Assembly: GCA_034231615.1 (NCBI GenBank)
Contig: CM067306.1
Span: forward strand, 46,692,094-46,756,093
DNA length: 64,000 nt
Source of the DNA: Meghimatium bilineatum
Taxonomy: Eukaryota; Mollusca; Gastropoda; Stylommatophora; Philomycidae
Direction of reading: 5' to 3'
The notes under the pieces are model-generated. The model was given only the letters and a program-made list of their open reading frames with translations, was not told the origin of the DNA and searched no databases. A program made the position numbers and the translations under genes. Of this stretch, positions 43,500 to 53,466 are shown piece after piece (within the stretch, counting starts at the first letter, position 1; each line of letters starts with the position of its first letter).

Positions 43500-44082
43500 C
43501 CCGATTATCAATACTTGAAAAGGCATGTTCAACTAAAACTGACCATCAAACATTTTCCCTTACATCAGAAATCACAAAAAAGGTATTTATCAATATTAAC
43601 GGCATGGTCTACCAGCAAGACACTACATTAAAAAAAAATTTTAATGTACTATGGGCTGCACAAAATATGATACAACATCCTGTAGGAAGTTATCTTTAAA
43701 ACAAATGTGAAAACAATACTTCTATGTGGCTCGGAAACCTGGAAAAAAAACTAAGATGCTAGCCCCATCAAGGCCAATTCTTTAAAGTGGAGATTGGGCC
43801 AACAGTCCAGCCAACATAGACTGGAAACTAGATTAGTCAGGTCATCCCTAGATTGAGCAGGACCACAGTTCTACCGAAGCAATCATGGTGCTGAACTCAA
43901 AAGATACCAGGCCTAGAGGCGCACCGACAACTATGGTATCATGCAACTCGACTAGATAACTAAAGCGCTACAGCGTAAACTGAAAAAATCTCTGAATAAC
44001 TGCTTAAGAAGAATGCTAAACATAAGGTGGCAGAACAAGATTAGAAATGGGATGAAAGGCCAAGATTTACTTGACACCTAGA
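43500..44082 (+). pseudogene. LINE RT thumb fragment interrupted by piggyBac (left part)
   Basis: Reads NVKTILLCGSETWK near 43705-43750, then, after an inserted leader-type repeat (43755-43960), NNCLRRMLNIRWQNKIRNG and KGQDLLDT up to the TTAA at 44083. Sequence after the piggyBac (48317-48470) continues with ENRDVLDTLRKPVKDIARSN-like reading, as expected for the same LINE. The piggyBac thus split it. Confidence 0.6.
43755..43960 (+). repeat. Leader-type repeat, solo copy, plus orientation
   Basis: AGCCCCATCAAGGCCAATTC, ACATAGACTGGAAACTAGAT and GGTGCTGAACTCAAAAGATA are the reverse complement of the motifs at 25135-25285. No LINE coding sequence follows it on the expected side. Confidence 0.6.
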
Positions 44083-44095
44083 TTAACTCTTTCCG

Positions 44096-44162
44096 GACCA
44101 ATCGCCAGTATACTGGCTTTATACTGTGGGTCTACAGGACCAATCGCCAGTATACTGGCTTT
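44096..44162 (+). repeat. piggyBac left subterminal direct repeat with palindromic core
   Basis: GGACCAATCGCCAGTATACT then GGCTTT occurs twice, 40 bp apart (about 44096-44121 and 44136-44161). Each holds the 14-bp palindrome GCCAGTATACTGGC. Likely transposase contact sites, by position. Confidence 0.8.
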
Positions 44163-44353
44163 GATTGATCAACGTCTTAGATCGATCATATATTGATCAG
44201 TTATATTTCGTTTTGCCCAGTTCAAGTTTTTATGTTAACCTCTGAACATCCGGGAAAGATCCTCTTCCGTTTTACAACCGGTACCGAAACACATGTGGTG
44301 TGTACAAGAAGATTTGTGATCGACATATTCTGTAACTTTTATTTCTGAAAAAA

Positions 44354-46219
44354 ATGGCAACGCCCACTTCTTCTAGATACAGTGCAGAACAAGCTATGGT
44401 TATGTTTCAGAGCTTGCTAGTTAGTGAATCTGATAATGATGATTCCGATAGTGATTATAGGCCTAGTGACTTGTCGAAAGGTAAGAAACCAAAGCAAACT
44501 GGTGTAGGTTTTATAAAAAATTTAACAGCTTGCATCAGATCAAGTAATGTTAGTTCCTCTGAAGAAGCATCTAATAGTAGTGATGAATCTACTGATTCAG
44601 AGGATTTAGCTGGTACTTCTAGGCCTACTAATGCTACAAGTAGGCCTATGAATCATACTTCCACAGATCGACAAGGTAGGCCTAGGACTGATGCTGTGTG
44701 GCGTGAAGCCCTAGAAGGAGAGAGTATAGGAGTGTCTCACTTCAGACAGATACATTCTGGCTGCAAACTTGGCCTTCCTGAAAATGCCTCACCTCTCCAG
44801 TGTTTACTATCCTTGATGACAGAACCAATAATTGACAATCTAATAGCCAATGTAAACTCTTATGCCCAGCAGAAATTGGAAATGAATACACCTCGAAGGA
44901 AATATTCTACTTATTCAAAATGGACTGCGCTCGACCGAAATATTTTTATGAAGTTTCTCGCCACCCTGATAAACATGGGTTTGGACCCCAAACATTCCAT
45001 AAAAGATTTTTGGTCCACAAAAACACACAGAAGTAGCCCCTGGTTTGGATCAATTTTCAGCAGGACCAAATTTTTATTGATTTACCAATCAATGCTTCAT
45101 GCGGCTGGAGCTGATGCACAGGGTAAAATTAAAATAGAGCCGTTCATAAATGAATTAGTTGCAAGCTTTCAGAATGCATTCTATCCTTCTGAAAACATAT
45201 GTATAGATGAGATGGTTATAGGCCACAAGGGAAGGTTTAGGCACAAGCAATATAATGCAAGCAAGCCAAAAAAATATCATATAAAATCATACGGACTCTG
45301 CGACTCCATCACCGGATATGTTTTCAACCTGCTGGTATATTTTGGTGCGGACACGACATACAGGCTGGAAACTGATACAAAGTCTACCTATGCTGTCAAA
45401 ATTTTTGACAAACTACTAGAAGGCATCACAGGACATCACCATTTGTTTGCTGACAGGTATTATTCGTCCTTACCTCTTGTCCAGTTTCTGCGGCAGAGAA
45501 ATCACCATTATACTGGAACTCTCAATGCGAACAGACGAGGGTTTCCACAAGAAATGAAGAATAAGAAAATAGCTGTCAATCAACCAAAATGGTTCATAAA
45601 TGATGAAGATAAAGTTATGTGTGTCAGCTGGAGAGATAAAAAATCGAAGAAACCTTGCCAACTGGTAACAACATGTGGAAGCGCAACATGTGAAATTAGA
45701 ATTGAGGGTAGGAGCGAAGTCTGGAAACCATCACCCATTCATAATTACAATATGTCAATGAATGGATGTGATAGAGTAGATCAGATGATTTCATATTATG
45801 GAAACCACACAAGAAAAACAGTAAAGTGGTGGAAAAAAGTATTTATGTGGGTGTTGGAAATAACACAACTCAACGCCCACATTTTATACACACTTAGCCG
45901 CCCTTGCGCAGAGAAGCCTATGCCCCTTTCAAACTTCAAGGACATATTGATAGAGGAGCTATGTAGTTTATTTGAATTAGAGGCACCTAATAACATTGAT
46001 GCTGCTTTATTGTCCAAGCCAGGAAGAAAAACAGTTAATACAGAGCTTGAAAGGTATCAGGGAACCACCCATCTCATTGACTCCGGTGGAAAAGACAGGC
46101 AATGTGCTCATTGTGCTACTAAGCAAATACGAAAGCGCAGTAGCTACTACTGCATAGGATGTTCACATAAGCCACATCTGTGTGCTAAATCATGCTTTAG
46201 GGAATATCACACAAGATGA
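44354..46219 (+). CDS. piggyBac-type DDD transposase
   Basis: 621 codons, uninterrupted, ATG at 44354 after a leader of about 270 bp from the left end. The N-terminal 110 residues are acidic and Ser-rich (SESDNDDSDSDYRP). The catalytic core follows: CIDEMVIGHKGRFRHKQY with D285, LFADRYYSSLPLVQFLRQ with D367, and NGCDRVDQMISYYG with D473 and D476. The spacing is like the D268, D346, D447/D450 of the moth enzyme. The C-terminus (583-621) is a Cys-rich zinc-binding domain (CAHC, CIGC, CAKSC) that binds terminal repeats in relatives. Product: cut-and-paste transposase at TTAA sites, acting in the nucleus. No frameshift or missing catalytic residue seen. AATAAA signals follow at about 46232 and 46248. 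Confidence 0.95.
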   Translation: MATPTSSRYSAEQAMVMFQSLLVSESDNDDSDSDYRPSDLSKGKKPKQTGVGFIKNLTACIRSSNVSSSEEASNSSDESTDSEDLAGTSRPTNATSRPMNHTSTDRQGRPRTDAVWREALEGESIGVSHFRQIHSGCKLGLPENASPLQCLLSLMTEPIIDNLIANVNSYAQQKLEMNTPRRKYSTYSKWTALDRNIFMKFLATLINMGLDPKHSIKDFWSTKTHRSSPWFGSIFSRTKFLLIYQSMLHAAGADAQGKIKIEPFINELVASFQNAFYPSENICIDEMVIGHKGRFRHKQYNASKPKKYHIKSYGLCDSITGYVFNLLVYFGADTTYRLETDTKSTYAVKIFDKLLEGITGHHHLFADRYYSSLPLVQFLRQRNHHYTGTLNANRRGFPQEMKNKKIAVNQPKWFINDEDKVMCVSWRDKKSKKPCQLVTTCGSATCEIRIEGRSEVWKPSPIHNYNMSMNGCDRVDQMISYYGNHTRKTVKWWKKVFMWVLEITQLNAHILYTLSRPCAEKPMPLSNFKDILIEELCSLFELEAPNNIDAALLSKPGRKTVNTELERYQGTTHLIDSGGKDRQCAHCATKQIRKRSSYYCIGCSHKPHLCAKSCFREYHTR

Positions 46220-46273
46220 TCTCATTTGTAACAAATAAAAACTTGTAAATAATAAAGCCGTGACTGGATGTAA

Positions 46274-48268
46274 ATATTTTCATATTTTTATTGCTTCTGA
46301 TGTCATTCAGAAAAATGTACATAACTTTAACATTTATTGATATTTATTCATCAACTAAACTGCATAATGAAGAAAAATGGATATATTTGTGTAAATATTC
46401 TTGAAAAATGGATATCAACAATGATAATCATGGACAAGTATGGATACATTTGGGTAAGTCACAATATTTATACTAATAAATTAATATTTTCATTTTATTT
46501 TTGTGTGTTTTACTAACTCTAACCTTGTGAAGTAATCAAATATCATCAATGTACTTATATATTCATATTCTGTATCCATTCCCCTTTCCAATGATGTATT
46601 ACACATACACTATTTATCAATATTAGTATGTCAAGTGATACAATGAAGAACACATGTAAGGAAATTTTTCTACCCCTGAAATATTTTCATATTTTTATTG
46701 CTTCTGGTGTCATTCAGAAAAATTAACATAACTTTAACATTTATTGATAGAAATTCATCAAATAAAATGCATAATTAAGAGAATTGAATATACTTGTGTA
46801 AACATTCTTGACAAATGGATATAATCAATGATAAGTATGGACACATTTGGGTAAGTCACAATATTTATACTAATAAATTTACATTTTCATTTTCTTTTTT
46901 TGTGTTTTAATAACTCTAATCTTGTGAAGTAATCAAATATCATCAATGTACTTATATATTCATATTCTGTATCCATTCCCCTTTCCAATGATGTATTACA
47001 CATACACTATTTATCAATATTAGTATGTCAAGTGATACAATGAAGAACACATGTAAGGAAATTTTTCTACCCCTGAAATATTTTCATATTTTTATTGCTT
47101 CTGGTGTCATTCAGAAATATTAACATAACTTTAACATTTATTGATAGAAATTCATCAAATAAAATGCATAATTAAGAGAATTGAATATACTTGTGTAAAC
47201 ATTCTTGACAAATGGATATAATCAATGATAAGTATGGACACATTTGGGTAAGTCACAATATTTATACTAATAAATTTACATTTTCATTTTCTTTTTTTGT
47301 GTTTTAATAACTCTAATCTTGTGAAGTAATCAAATATCATCAATGTACTTATATATTCATATTCTGTATCCATTCCCCTTTCCAATGATGTATTACACAT
47401 ACACTATTTATCAATATTAGTATGTCAAGTGATACAATGAAGAACACATGTAAGGAAATTTTTCTACCCCTGAAATATTTTCATATTTTTATTGCTTCTG
47501 GTGTCATTCAGAAATATTAACATAACTTTAACATTTATTGATAGAAATTCATCAAATAAAATGCATAATTAAGAGAATTGAATATACTTGTGTAAACATT
47601 CTTGACAAATGGATATAATCAATGATAAGTATGGACACATTTGGGTAAGTCACAATATTTATACTAATAAATTTACATTTTCATTTTCTTTTTTTGTGTT
47701 TTAATAACTCTAATCTTGTGAAGTAATCAAATATCATCAATGTACTTATATATTCATATTCTGTATCCATTCCCCTTTCCAATGATGTATTACACATACA
47801 CTATTTATCAATATTAGTATGTCAAGTGATACAATGAAGAACACATGTAAGGAAATTTTTCTACCCCTGAAATATTTTCATATTTTTATTGCTTCTGGTG
47901 TCATTCAGAAAAATTAACATAACTTTAACATTTATTGATAGAAATTCATCAAATAAAATGCATAATTAAGAGAATTGAATATACTTGTGTAAACATTCTT
48001 GACAAATAGATATAATCAATGATAAGTATGGACACATTTGGGTAAGTCACAATATTTATACTAATAAATTTACATTTTCATTTTCTTTTTTTGTGTTTTA
48101 ATAACTCTAATCTTGTGAAGTAATCAAATATCATCAATGTACTTATATATTCATATTCTGTATCCATTCCCCTTTCCAATGATATATTACACATACACTA
48201 TTTATCAATATTAGTATGTCAAGGGATACAATGAAGAACACATGTAAGGAAATTTTTCTACACTTAAA
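46274..48268 (+). repeat. Five-copy tandem array, unit about 397 bp, inside piggyBac
   Basis: Unit starts (ATATTTTCATATTTTTATTG): 46274, 46681, 47078, 47475, 47872. The first unit is 407 bp and differs by small indels; the rest are 397 bp. Units 3 and 4 look identical to each other, and units 2 and 5 share CAGAAAAATTAAC where 3 and 4 have CAGAAATATTAAC. No coding sequence. It lies between the transposase stop and the right end. Confidence 0.95.
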
Positions 48269-48316
48269 ATTTACTCTGGTCCAAACCTAAAAATACTCAG
48301 GTCCTGAAAGAGTTAA

Positions 48317-48470
48317 GGAGAGAAAATAGAGATGTATTGGACACACTCAGAAAACCAGTAAAAGATATAGCTAGAAGCAATATTCCCTCTAAATTTATTT
48401 TTCATCCACGAGAAAGTTTCTATTGCCATAAAAGACAATCATTCACTTGTACTTTACTAGCATGTGTGGT
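48317..48470 (+). pseudogene. LINE RT fragment interrupted by piggyBac (right part)
   Basis: GGAGAGAAAATAGAGATGTA then TTGGACACACTCAG continues the LINE reading of 43985-44082 (see there). Confidence 0.5.
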
Positions 48471-48734
48471 ACATTTCATGATCAGTACCTTCTAATGATG
48501 TGCTCGACTATGCATCTGTGCATGTTACAAGGAGTATTGGCTAGAAGATCATTTATCTTGCAGAGAATAAGGACATAAGGAAATCTTAGGAACACGTACA
48601 GAACAGAGACCATGATGATGACAGAGATGGAAATCACATGGAATGAGATTAAGAACATATCCACGGAAAGAGACAAATGGAAAATCCTTGTCCGTGGTCT
48701 ATGAATCCAAGAATGTGTGAACACTCTGCTACCA

Positions 48735-48910
48735 AGGACTTGATTGATTGTAGGAAGCCAAAGTGACTTGAAAGTCATGCGGAAGTTGAATGTTCCAGGC
48801 TGGGCAGTACAGATATCACAGCCAAGTTGTAAATTATGGCACAATGCATTCCTTGGACTACATCATTGTAATCAGCAGGAGTTTAAGAATGCATGTTGTA
48901 GAAAAAGAAA
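48735..48910 (+). repeat. SINE-like family A copy, partial
   Basis: GATATCACAGCCAAGTTGTA, GGCACAATGCATTCC and AGCAGGAGTTTAAGAATGCA. The head is degraded and the tail is GTAGAAAAAG. Confidence 0.65.
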
Positions 48911-49009
48911 AGAGATGCCTGTGTTCTCTCTCATGAAAAATTTAATTGACATATTGTGACACTGTGACCTTCCATGCACTGTGTGGGATCTAACTCCCGC
49001 ATCTTGCTG

Positions 49010-49335
49010 CGGCACAATATGGGGAACAAATAATAGTAACACTGCCATGCATGTCAAATGAGGTGCAACTAAGGAAGTTTTGGGGTGGAGTTGGATGTCT
49101 CAACCCATAAAGTGACCCAGAAGCCATGCTGCATGTCTGAGGTTGCAGGTATCGCTGTCAAGCTGTAAACCTTGAACATGATGCATTCTGTTCTCCAGAC
49201 TAATCCGGCTAATCGTATTAGATGAGTAGTTGCAGTTTATATTAAGACCAACTTTTGAGTTTTCTCCTACAATATTTTATCATCCTACTAATCTGCATGA
49301 GTTTGAGAATGAATGCAGAAGAAGATGCAGGAAGT
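49010..49335 (+). repeat. SINE-like family A copy
   Basis: CAACTAAGGAAGTTTTGGGG, TGGAGTTGGATGTCTCAACC, AGTGACCCAGAAGCCATGCT, then GTAAACC...TTCTCCAGACTA. After an insert of about 70 bp it has CTAATCTGCATGAGTTTGAG and AATGAATGCAGAAGAAG. Confidence 0.75.
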
Positions 49336-49394
49336 GACTACAGAGAATGAGGTTAACAACAAATCTTACAAGATAATTATAGCCAAAAATTACA

Positions 49395-49545
49395 ATATGC
49401 TAGATGGGTGTGTCGGGCCATTGATGCAAATAAAACGGCAACATAATGCATTTCCATTCTCTGGACTATATCCTGCTGGAAATCTATGACAATACAAGAG
49501 AGTTTTGGCGAGAGTTTGACAGTGAAGACTAAAGAAGATATGCTG
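49395..49545 (+). repeat. SINE-like family A2 copy
   Basis: CCATTGATGCAAATAAAACG, CATTCTCTGGACTATATCCT and GCTGGAAATC shared with 25930-26090 and 51960-52140. Confidence 0.6.
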
Positions 49546-50030
49546 AACAAAGAATAAGTTCAAATGTGCAGAATTGCTGTTAACTCATTATTATCATGTG
49601 ACGTATTCTTTCCAGATTGTGGTCTTCCCTATGGATTCTCTGAACACTGTGATTCTGGGCAAGTTGACCTGCCTCAGCTAGAGACAAGTTTAAGCAATCT
49701 GAAATATCACTGTACCATCATCGTCTTGGATGCCCTCTTCCCCTATTGCTGTTAACTCTGCCTTCACCTATTAATGTTTCCATGCTGTTATGCCTCTTTA
49801 TGTGACCAAAAACACAGCTTTCTTGTTAGAATATTGTTAAGAAACCAACACTTTTCAACATTTGTTGATCTTAACATTTCTTGATTTGTCTTTTTCTGAA
49901 TGTGTTTTCTCTGTGTGCTATTCAATAAACGGATTCCTTCCTGAAAACAATGGCAAACTACAGGAGTAATATGCCTAGTAATTCAATTTTTCTGTGAACT
50001 AGCAACACAATATACTTGTGCTAAAATTGT
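49546..50030. other. Intron, no recognised feature
   Basis: A 63-codon open stretch at 49564-49755 resembles nothing I know. I do not call it a gene. Confidence 0.45.
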
Positions 50031-50034
50031 TCTT

Positions 50035-50330
50035 CTCCTTCTGCGATCAGTATCCTATGCTCAGAAGTCTATACAGGCAGACATCCATGAATTCAGTCAT
50101 GAGCAGGAAATCCTCACTGTTGCCCACAGCTGTGGCTCCAGATCTGTCTCTTGGGGGCATATTTTAGTCCTCTAGTCGTTGAAGAGTACACATGTCTGCA
50201 GAATGTGTTCCAGAGTCAGGGGACCCTTTTGACATGGACATTGTTCAGTTTGGGCAGTCTTTATTTTGTGGAGATATGTTTGTAGTTTACAGTGTTCTGT
50301 GTGAAACTTAAAAATTGTAGTTTACTGTGA
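50035..50330 (-). pseudogene. I-type LINE 3' end
   Basis: The minus strand reads KIKTAQTEQCPCQKGPLTLE then HILQTCVLF (CPC...EHILQxC cluster) and ETDLEPQLWATV. The 3' tail is GATCGCAGAAGGAGAAG at 50035-50052. 5'-truncated, frameshifted. Confidence 0.75.
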
Positions 50331-50539
50331 TCAGTTCAGTTTTATGATGGAATCCTGTGGAAAGCTAAAATTGTTCAATTAACAAAGAATGTCCAAGTGA
50401 TTATGTTATGTTCTTATAACAAAGATGTGAGAGAATATACAATACCAAACGCACAAGAAAAATAAGATATATGATGATAGAATCTCCATAGAAGTACAAG
50501 TTTGTTCACTATGCCAGATAATGCAGTGCTACTTTCATA

Positions 50540-51529
50540 CAATTGAATCCCTCTATAGTGTATTCTTTTATAACACATTTCCCTATATAACAACACTTTT
50601 CAAAATCCCAAATTGTATTTATTCTATGCTAGCAACCACTAAAAATGCATCCGCATATTTTTATGTTTGCCATTACACATGTTGAATTAAAATTAACTGC
50701 AATAATTTTTTTTTCACATTTGTGAACCATTTGCTGAATCAAATCTGCAGTATTTAAAAAAATAAAACCCGGGCAGCGGAAAATGTTGTTGGGCCCAAAG
50801 CAGGCTTTTGTTTATGTGGCGTTTGGTAAGGATAGGACTAATGTTAAGATTTCTTTTTTGCAAGCAAGAGGAGTGAAGTCTCCTTCACATAGTGTTTGCG
50901 ATAATAATTCCCACAAATGAGCTGCTGTCTGAGTTGCTGTTTGGCAGTGGCTGGACAGCTGCATCAGTACAATATAGCGATCTTGAGCTAGTGTTATTGC
51001 ACAAGGTTCACGAGGTCTGGCGAGGTCATCAGTGGTACCTGTCGCCACAAATTATTTGTGCCACCTTACAATAGTGGACTGTTGACAATTTAAATTTCTG
51101 GCAATTTTTCTGGTCGCCATTCCACTGAGAAACATACCAGAAGCATGCCTTTGCTCTCATTTCATCAGTCAAGGCATAAAAAAAACAGTAACAGACCTAC
51201 TTTCGATAAAAACTAGATGCCTTTTACTCGCCTAAACTTTATTAATACATATCCCAAATTTTAACCTGTTTATACTTTTAATGGTCAGAATTTGGCATGA
51301 AAAATGTGAAAGAAATATCACACCAACAAAGCATGAACTTAACCATTTGCACATGTTATGGGTTGAAGAATCGCTCACATGCATAAACATTTAAGCGTGT
51401 AAACAAATAATGTTTTCGGTGCATATTTAATGGTTGTTAGTATATATAGTTTGTATTGCATATAGCAAATTTCTGCTATTACATATATTTGGTCCGTCCG
51501 GATCATATTGTTATAATGGGATTCCACTG
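50540..51529 (-). mobile_element. Tc1/mariner-superfamily element with transposase N-terminus
   Basis: 990 bp between TA dinucleotides (50538-50539 and 51530-51531). The ends are CAATTGAATCCCTCTATA and, reversed, CAGTGGAATCCCATTATA, so they are imperfect inverted repeats. Inside, the minus strand reads GMATRKIARNLNCQQSTIVR (helix-turn-helix, about 51060-51125 with a shift) and ATGTTDDLARPREPCAITLA, QDRYIVLMQLSSHCQTAT (50812-51048). These are the paired-like DNA-binding domain of a Tc1-like transposase. No catalytic domain remains. Confidence 0.65.
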
Positions 51530-51534
51530 TATTA

Positions 51535-51955
51535 GTGTTTCTCTGGCATTTTTTTAATGAGGAAGTCTTTCCAGAGTGTTTACAAGTCCCTGATGACTTT
51601 TTTGACTCACTGTATCTGTATGATAACTTTGACTCAATGTATCTGTATGATGTAATGCCACAAGCAAGGCAATCTTCTGCTTGGAAATGGGATTTTGCTG
51701 TGACTTTCTTGCAATATGAGATAGATAAATTGATTTACCAAGTAGTCCAGGTATGGGTCTTTATCAGGTTTCATCATAGAGCAGGTGGTTATCTGTAGCT
51801 ATGTCAATTACAATGCAAGACAGCTGAAAAATGGTCAAGCATGTGTCTATGGTTAGCTTTGAAATTTGTGTCCAGAAGGTAAGTATGAGAACCAGTACTA
51901 TTGATATGATTGCAGACATCTATCATTCAGCGGAAGTGGTTAAAAAACCCCAAAC
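51535..51955. other. Intron, unidentified; short tandem duplication
   Basis: Open for 87 codons (51535-51798), with a 27-bp duplication giving LYLYDNFDSMYLYD. No family resemblance. Likely chance. Confidence 0.4.
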
Positions 51956-51959
51956 ATAT

Positions 51960-52140
51960 TAGATACCAACTTCAAAGTCAGATTATGTCAAGTCATTGGT
52001 TCAAATAAAAGTGACACAATCCATTTTTGCTCTCTGGACTACATCCTACTGGAAATCAAATAGGACTATTGTCCTGCTACAAGTGAGAACCAGCGGGAGT
52101 TTGAGAATGAATGCTGAAGAAGAATTATACAGACAAATAA
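51960..52140 (+). repeat. SINE-like family A2 copy
   Basis: GTCATTGGTTCAAATAAAAG, TCTCTGGACTACATCCTACT, GGAAATCAAAT, then CGGGAGTTTGAGAATGAATG with a CTGAAGAAGAA tail. Confidence 0.7.
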
Positions 52141-52206
52141 GGTTATAAGATCCCATGAACATCCAGTTAAATGGTCACAAACTTGGAAAAGCTGCAACCT
52201 TTGGTA

Positions 52207-52400
52207 TATCTTCTTCTTTTGCATCTGTTCTCAAATGACTTCTGTAAAAGAAATCCGGTGAGATTGAGAATCAATGGAACAAAAAAAGTCACAGTGAAGT
52301 AAGGAATTACATGCCCAACCTCCTTAGTTGCATCCTATGATGACAGGAATGGTTGGTGGCTATGCTACTATTCTTTTGCTTTCCTTTAAGGTGCCGAAAA
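52207..52400 (-). repeat. SINE-like family A, degraded copy
   Basis: CTTCTTCTTTTGCATCTGTT then CTCAAATGACTTCTGTAAAA, and at the far end CCTCCTTAGTTGCATCCTAT and CTATGCTACTATTCTTTTGC. The middle is deleted. Confidence 0.6.
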
Positions 52401-52449
52401 AAGAAAGGACAAAGAAGACATAAAAGATTGAACATAGTACATCTAGAAA

Positions 52450-53075
52450 GTATATTTTCTTCTGTATTCATTCTCCAGTTCCTGAAGATTAGCAGGATGT
52501 AGTCCAGAGAACGGTATGTGTTATGCCCTTGTTTACAGCTTAGATGTGATATATATCACCTTTCGGCTTGACATATCTGATTTCAGCATAGTTTCTGGGT
52601 TACAGTACCCTCTATAGCAGGGGCCAGCATCCTGGACACTTTGGTGATCTAGTGGGAAGTTCTCACATTGTGAGATGATCTGCCCATTTTGAAATAACTA
52701 CAATTATCATATTTTTGTATAGACAACAATGAAATACATATTTAAGGCAATAAACTGGGTGAAGAATCATCCTCTATAATGGGAAAGAGGGATGTTTAGC
52801 CTAAAAAATGTAATGTTATCAGCCATAGATCTGTGGAGGTCATGATAAGGTTAATTTGTTACGTTTTGTTGTTTTTTTTAAATATCTAAATAATACTGGT
52901 GATCTACTAAGTCTATTCTTAAAATCTACCTGTGGATCATGATCGACATGTTACTGACCCCTGCTCTATGGAATTGACAGCAAACTCCACCCCCAAAACC
53001 CCTTAGTCACCTCTTATGATGTGCATTACATGTAACAGTGTCACTATTCTTTGATTCCCCCTTTCGGCCGTGAAA
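52450..53075 (-). repeat. SINE-like family A copy split by a hAT-type MITE
   Basis: Left piece 52455-52617 (TTCTTCTGTATTCATTCTCC, GTAGTCCAGAGAACGG, TTTCGGCTTGACATATCTGA) and right piece 52971-53075 (CAAACTCCACCCCCAAAACC, CCTTAGTCACCTCTTATGAT, CAGTGTCACTATTC) are colinear with 27945-28212 once 52618-52970 is removed. Confidence 0.85.
52618..52962. mobile_element. hAT-type MITE inside a SINE
   Basis: 345 bp. The ends are CAGGGGCCAGCATCCTGGAC and, reversed, CAGGGGTCAGTAACATGTCG. The flanking 8-bp duplication is CTCTATAG (52610-52617) and CTCTATGG (52963-52970). CAGGGGTC is a common hAT terminus. No coding sequence. Confidence 0.85.
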
Positions 53076-53213
53076 CACACTGGTGGAAAATTTTAAGCAA
53101 ACAAAACTTCAAAAGAAGGTTACATAAATAATAGCAGGGATAGATTAAATATTTAAAGAAATTGTCGATTGTTACATTTTCTCATTATTCAGACTATAAT
53201 CTTTCCTATACAG

Positions 53214-53263
53214 TCTGGAAGTCCTGAGAAGAGTCAAACTCAGGGAAGCAAGAAATCCACCTA
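53214..53263 (+). CDS. p55-type MAGUK, short exon after SH3
   Basis: 50 nt between CTTTCCTATACAG and the donor GTAAGT. It enters at phase 2 (AG from 42673 plus T gives Ser) and leaves at phase 1. It reads LEVLRRVKLREARNPP. After SKHYQER this gives ERSLEVLRR, close in character to the ERRLALRR segment that follows the SH3 in MPP7-like proteins. An alternative frame (SGSPEKSQTQGSKKST) looks plausible as a linker, but it does not fit the phase of the exons on either side. The short size and low conservation limit certainty. Confidence 0.62.
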
Positions 53264-53329
53264 GTAAGTTAATGTTCTGCTTGAACTATTTGTAGTTAAT
53301 TAGTTTTCTGTTTATGGTTGCAGAATATT

Positions 53330-53425
53330 TACAGAAGTGGAAATGGAAAGCTATGGTTTCTGCCCTATCTGCCGCCTATGGCCCTGGAGGAACATAACAT
53401 AACATAACATAAATAATCAAGAAGG
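53330..53425 (+). repeat. LINE 3' end with (ACATA)n-type tail
   Basis: Reads WKAMVSALSAAYGPGGT, a LINE C-terminal ending, followed by AACATAACATAACATAACAT. Less than 100 bp remains. Confidence 0.55.
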
Positions 53426-53466
53426 ATACATTTTACAATAATCAATAATCATAATTCTTATCACAT

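Larger units (their letters stand above)
44083..48316 (+). mobile_element. Complete piggyBac transposon
   Basis: 4.23 kb bounded by TTAA at 44083-44086 and 48313-48316. The left end reads TTAACTCTTTCCGGACC and the right end, reversed, TTAACTCTTTCAGGACC, giving a 13-bp inverted repeat with one mismatch after TTAA. Inside are subterminal repeats, one open transposase gene and a tandem array. TTAA duplication is diagnostic of the superfamily. With matched ends and an open gene, this is the most intact mobile element in the window. Confidence 0.95.

Noticed and set aside
51535..51798. 87-codon frame as a gene
   Set aside because: Contains a short internal duplication, no domain resemblance, no splice context, and adjoins a dead Tc1-like element.
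53214..53263. Alternative exon frame SGSPEKSQTQGSKKST
   Set aside because: Looks like a linker but does not match the phase 2 exit of exon 42528-42673 or the phase 1 entry of 55457-55543.
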